DNA of 64,000 nucleotides from NCBI GenBank assembly GCA_003526375.1, contig DPDG01000107.1, positions 1-64,000 on the forward strand, written 5' to 3'. Below, one piece after another: positions 61,301-64,000 of the stretch. The DNA is from Lentisphaeria bacterium (GTDB lineage: Bacteria > Verrucomicrobiota > Lentisphaeria > Victivallales > UBA1829). Within the stretch, counting starts at the first letter, position 1. The number at the start of each line of letters is the position of its first letter. The translations under genes and the position numbers were made by a program. The notes under the pieces were generated by a model. The model saw only the letters and a program-made list of their open reading frames with translations. It did not search any database and was not told where the DNA came from.

Positions 61301-62779
61301 AAGGCGAAGGAGGCCGAAGCGAAGGCACGTGAAAGAGTCAGGCTCGAAGCTCAGGTGATGGGTTCCTCCTATGCCCATGACTATGACTTCTGGTCAGATG
61401 CCGTCAAGGATGCGGAAATTGACAGATATCCGGCGGAAGTCGGCGCCGTACTTTATAAGAAAGACGGCGACAGAGTCAAGCCGAAAGAGAAGATTGCATC
61501 CTGGGATGCCTATCAGATGCCGATCATTGCGGAAGAGAACGGTGTTGTGGAACTCCATGATATCGTCGAAGGTGTCACCCTGAACCGCAGTGAGCGCGGC
61601 GGTATTGAAGAATTGACCGTCATGGAGCACCGCGAGGACCTGTTGCCGCAGGTTGTCGTCAACGATGCGAAAGGCGAGCTGATTTCCAACTATCCGTTGC
61701 CGACAGGCGCCCTGTTGATGGTGAAGAGAGGCGAAAAAGTCGTTCCCGGTATGACGCTCGCCCGCGTTCCCCGTCAGCAGCAGAAGAACAGAGACATCAC
61801 CGGAGGTCTTCCGCGTGTTGCCGAATTGTTCGAAGCCCGTATGCCGAAAGAAGTGGCGGAGATCGCCCGTATCGACGGTATTGTGGACAGAGGCAAGAAT
61901 GTAAGAGGTCGTCAGACCATCATCATACGCGATCCGGATAACAAGGATGTTTTTGAAGAGCACAATATTCCGACGTCAAAGCACCTTATCGTTGGTAAAG
62001 GCGACTATGTGCGCAAGGGACAGAAGCTCACGGTTGGATCCATCATTCCTCAGAAACTCCTTGAAATCTGCGGACCCCACGAGTTGCAGCGCTATATCGT
62101 AAACGAGATTCAGAAAGTTTACAGGGCGCAGGGTGTGGAAATCAATGACAAGCACATTGAAATCATCATTCGCCAGATGATGCAGAAGATCCGCATTGTC
62201 GATCAGGGAGATACACAGTTCCTGACCGGTGAGCAGGTCGATCGCTACGACTTCATTCATGCCAACGAGGAAGCCCGTAAAAACGGCAGGAAGCCTGCCG
62301 AAGGCGAACCGGTTCTTCTCGGTATCGCGAAAGCCTCTCTGGAAACGGAAAGCTTTATTTCTTCGGCATCGTTCCAGGATACCACGAGAATTCTGACCGA
62401 TGCCGCTACCCTCGGCAAGATCGATGTTCTCCGTGGATTCAAGGAAAACGTCATTACCGGACATCTGATTCCTGCGGGAACCGGATCGGAGAAATTCCAG
62501 CATCTGCACCTGGTCAAGCTCGGCGAAGAGATTCCGATCGAGAAACCTGTGGTGGAATTGCCCGAGCAGAAGAAAGAGGAAACGATCGAGAATATCGACT
62601 TCGGCGACGATGACGATATCGACGATATCTTCGCAGACAAGGAAGTGGATGACGATTTCGCCGACCAGAACGGAGACGAGGCTTTTGTCGATGACGAGTA
62701 TGAAGATGACAAGGATGAATTCGATGATGAGATTGATGACAGCGAGTTTGATCCGAGTATCGATTACGAGAAGGAATGA
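58355..62779 (+). CDS. rpoC: RNA polymerase subunit beta'
   Basis: 1474 residues with a GTG start after 'cggagg'. N-terminal zinc site 'CNCGKYK...CDRCG', catalytic '[16 protein letters not shown]' (Asp466, Asp468, Asp470 bind Mg), bridge/trigger region '[32 protein letters not shown]', second zinc site '[13 protein letters not shown]'. The last 70 residues (about 1403-1474) are an unusual, almost entirely acidic tail (runs of Asp/Glu). Confidence 0.98.
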   Translation: [1474 protein letters not shown]

Positions 62780-62828
62780 CGGGAAAGTCAATAAAAACTG
62801 AAAAAAATTAAAATATACAGTTGAAAAA

Positions 62829-62863
62829 GACAAACGGGAGGATACATTATCTACCCGTTTGTC
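62829..62863 (+). ncRNA. Hairpin in the rpoC-rpsL spacer
   Basis: Perfect 10-bp stem GACAAACGGG (62829-62838)/CCCGTTTGTC (62854-62863), 15-nt loop, no following T-run. It lies 41 bp before the rpsL start: a possible ribosomal-protein binding or processing site. Confidence 0.55.
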
Positions 62864-62903
62864 GTACATAACTGTAACAACGCGAATATGTGAAGAGGAG
62901 ATC

Positions 62904-63305
62904 ATGCCGACAATCAATCAGTTGGTGAAATCGGGCCGCAGGACAAAAGTGGCGAAGAGCAAGTCAAAAGCACTCTCGAAGTGTCCCCAGAGACGCGGTG
63001 TCTGCCTGCAGGTTACAACAAGAACGCCCAAGAAGCCGAACTCGGCTATGCGTAAGATCGCCAGAGTGCGTCTTACGAATGGATATGAAGTGACCGCGTA
63101 CATCGGCGGCGAAGGGCATAATCTTCAGGAACACTCTGTTGTGCTCGTGAAAGGCGGAAGGGTTCGTGACCTCCCGGGCGTGCGTTATCATATCGTGCGT
63201 GGAGCACTCGACAGCCTCGGCGTTGAAGCACGCAGACAGGGACGTTCCAAATACGGTAACAAGACTCCGAAAGCCGGAGAACCTGCCGGTAAGAAGAAAA
63301 AATAA
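62904..63305 (+). CDS. rpsL: 30S ribosomal protein S12
   Basis: 133 residues from the ATG at 62904 (gaggag upstream); the frame is open from 62859 but unsupported. 'PTINQLVKSGR', 'TRTPKKPNSAMRKIARVRL' (Lys43 kept) and 'VKGGRVRDLPGVRYHIVRG', in which residue 88 is Arg instead of the near-universal Lys. S12 sits at the decoding centre. Confidence 0.97.
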   Translation: MPTINQLVKSGRRTKVAKSKSKALSKCPQRRGVCLQVTTRTPKKPNSAMRKIARVRLTNGYEVTAYIGGEGHNLQEHSVVLVKGGRVRDLPGVRYHIVRGALDSLGVEARRQGRSKYGNKTPKAGEPAGKKKK

Positions 63306-63372
63306 GTTTCTGCCCGTTCCGTGATGGAAGGCAGAAGCAGAACAAGCGAATACTTGAGGACGCTTAAATACA

Positions 63373-63843
63373 ATGAGAAGACGCAGAATAACAAAAAGAG
63401 AACTCACGCCGGACGTGAAGTACAACAGCGAATTGGTTGCTCGTCTCATCAATACCCTGATGCGCAATGGCAAGAAGTCCGTTGCCCAGAAGATCGTATA
63501 TGGTGCTTTCGATGTGATCAAGGCGAAAAAGAAGGATATGGAACCGCTTGAAGTTTTTCTTCAGGCTGTGGAAAATATCAAGCCGAAACTGGAAGTCAAA
63601 AGCCGTCGAGTCGGCGGTGCGACCTATCAGGTTCCTCTTGAGGTTCCCGCAGAGAGACAGGTTGCTTTGGCAATGCGCTGGATCGCCACCTATTCTCAGG
63701 CGAAAAAAGGTAAATCAATGACGGATGCTCTTGCTTCCGAACTCCTTGATGCTTTCGATAATACAGGTTCATCCATTAAAAAGAAGGACGACACGCACAA
63801 GATGGCGCAAGCCAATAAAGCCTTTGCCCATTACAGATGGTAA
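63373..63843 (+). CDS. rpsG: 30S ribosomal protein S7
   Basis: 156 residues. 'RRRRITKRELTPDVKYNSELVARLINTLMRNGKKSVAQKIVYGAFD' region and 'GGATYQVPLEVPAERQVALAMRW' are diagnostic. Binds 16S rRNA 3' domain. 67 bp after rpsL, 40 bp before fusA. Confidence 0.97.
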   Translation: MRRRRITKRELTPDVKYNSELVARLINTLMRNGKKSVAQKIVYGAFDVIKAKKKDMEPLEVFLQAVENIKPKLEVKSRRVGGATYQVPLEVPAERQVALAMRWIATYSQAKKGKSMTDALASELLDAFDNTGSSIKKKDDTHKMAQANKAFAHYRW

Positions 63844-63882
63844 TGCAGAGCTTTCTCAGAACAGCGAAGTCAATTTGAAACT

Positions 63883-64000
63883 ATGACAGAACATAAAGCA
63901 AACGTAGATTATCAAGAAAATCCCGGTCGTATTACACCGATCGCGGAGGTCCGCAATATCGGTATCATGGCCCACATTGATGCCGGAAAGACAACTCTTT
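63883..64000 (+). CDS. fusA: Elongation factor G (5' part, cut by window end)
   Basis: 39 codons visible: 'IAEVRNIGIMAHIDAGKTTL' contains the P-loop of EF-G. A 16-residue N-terminal extension precedes the usual start. Completes the rpsL-rpsG-fusA (str) order. No tuf can be judged after it because the window ends. Confidence 0.95.
   Translation, partial: MTEHKANVDYQENPGRITPIAEVRNIGIMAHIDAGKTTL

Noticed and set aside
49638..64000. Linkage of tuf, secE, nusG, rpl and rpo genes as an unusual operon
   Set aside because: This order is common in bacteria; only individual residues and spacer hairpins are notable.

Overview
The window reads as chromosomal DNA from the Lentisphaerota (Victivallales, Victivallis-like gut lineage). 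This is inferred from four short proteins with an FTLIELLIVIAIIAILAxMLLPAL N-terminus and a C-terminal D-G-H motif (the greatly expanded pseudopilin-like family of the PVC group), many secreted glycosidases of DUF types common in that group, abundant AraC/LacI/GntR sensors, and a divergent EF-Tu. No phage, insertion sequence, CRISPR array or rRNA was seen.

Layout. (1) 1-31.2 kb is an accessory glycan-degradation region. It holds a PHP-like protein; an AraC regulator divergent from a pseudopilin and a glycosidase run (DUF6259-like TIM barrel, GH106-like, GH1); a four-gene lipoprotein/FabG/CrtI-like oxidoreductase/ketoacyl-synthase operon; a LacI regulator, pseudopilin, pseudopilin remnant, DUF4838 protein and GH39; three glycosyltransferases; and a GntR regulator, pseudopilin and very large GH123/DUF4091-like protein. 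(2) 31.2-39.1 kb is housekeeping: ung, a DUF421 membrane protein, a B12/radical-SAM protein, tRNA-Val, aspS, a lytic transglycosylase, a DUF3047 protein and pyrF. (3) 39.2-47.4 kb is a second glycan region: an AraC regulator divergent from an unusual pseudopilin, a secreted protein of unknown function, an (alpha/alpha)6 glycosidase, and a GH2 beta-glucuronidase divergent from its AraC regulator. (4) 47.4-49.1 kb is AT-rich, with a zinc-ribbon protein and a repressor-like protein. (5) 49.1 kb to the end is the translation/transcription block: tRNA-Leu, tRNA-Thr, tuf, rpmG, tRNA-Trp, secE, nusG, rplKAJL, rpoBC, rpsL, rpsG and fusA (cut by the window end).

How the genes work together. In both glycan regions the same unit recurs: a one-component sugar-type regulator, then a single pseudopilin gene, then one or more (mostly secreted) glycosidases. 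This suggests substrate-specific expression units in which the pseudopilin is co-produced with the enzymes. The most unusual object is the pseudopilin at 40194. Its conserved N-terminal motif occurs twice, 225 bp (75 codons) apart and in frame, and the inserted DNA is bounded by a 12-bp palindrome and a perfect 11-bp hairpin. Other points worth checking are the non-canonical switch I of EF-Tu and native residues in RpoB and RpsL that match known antibiotic-resistance substitutions.
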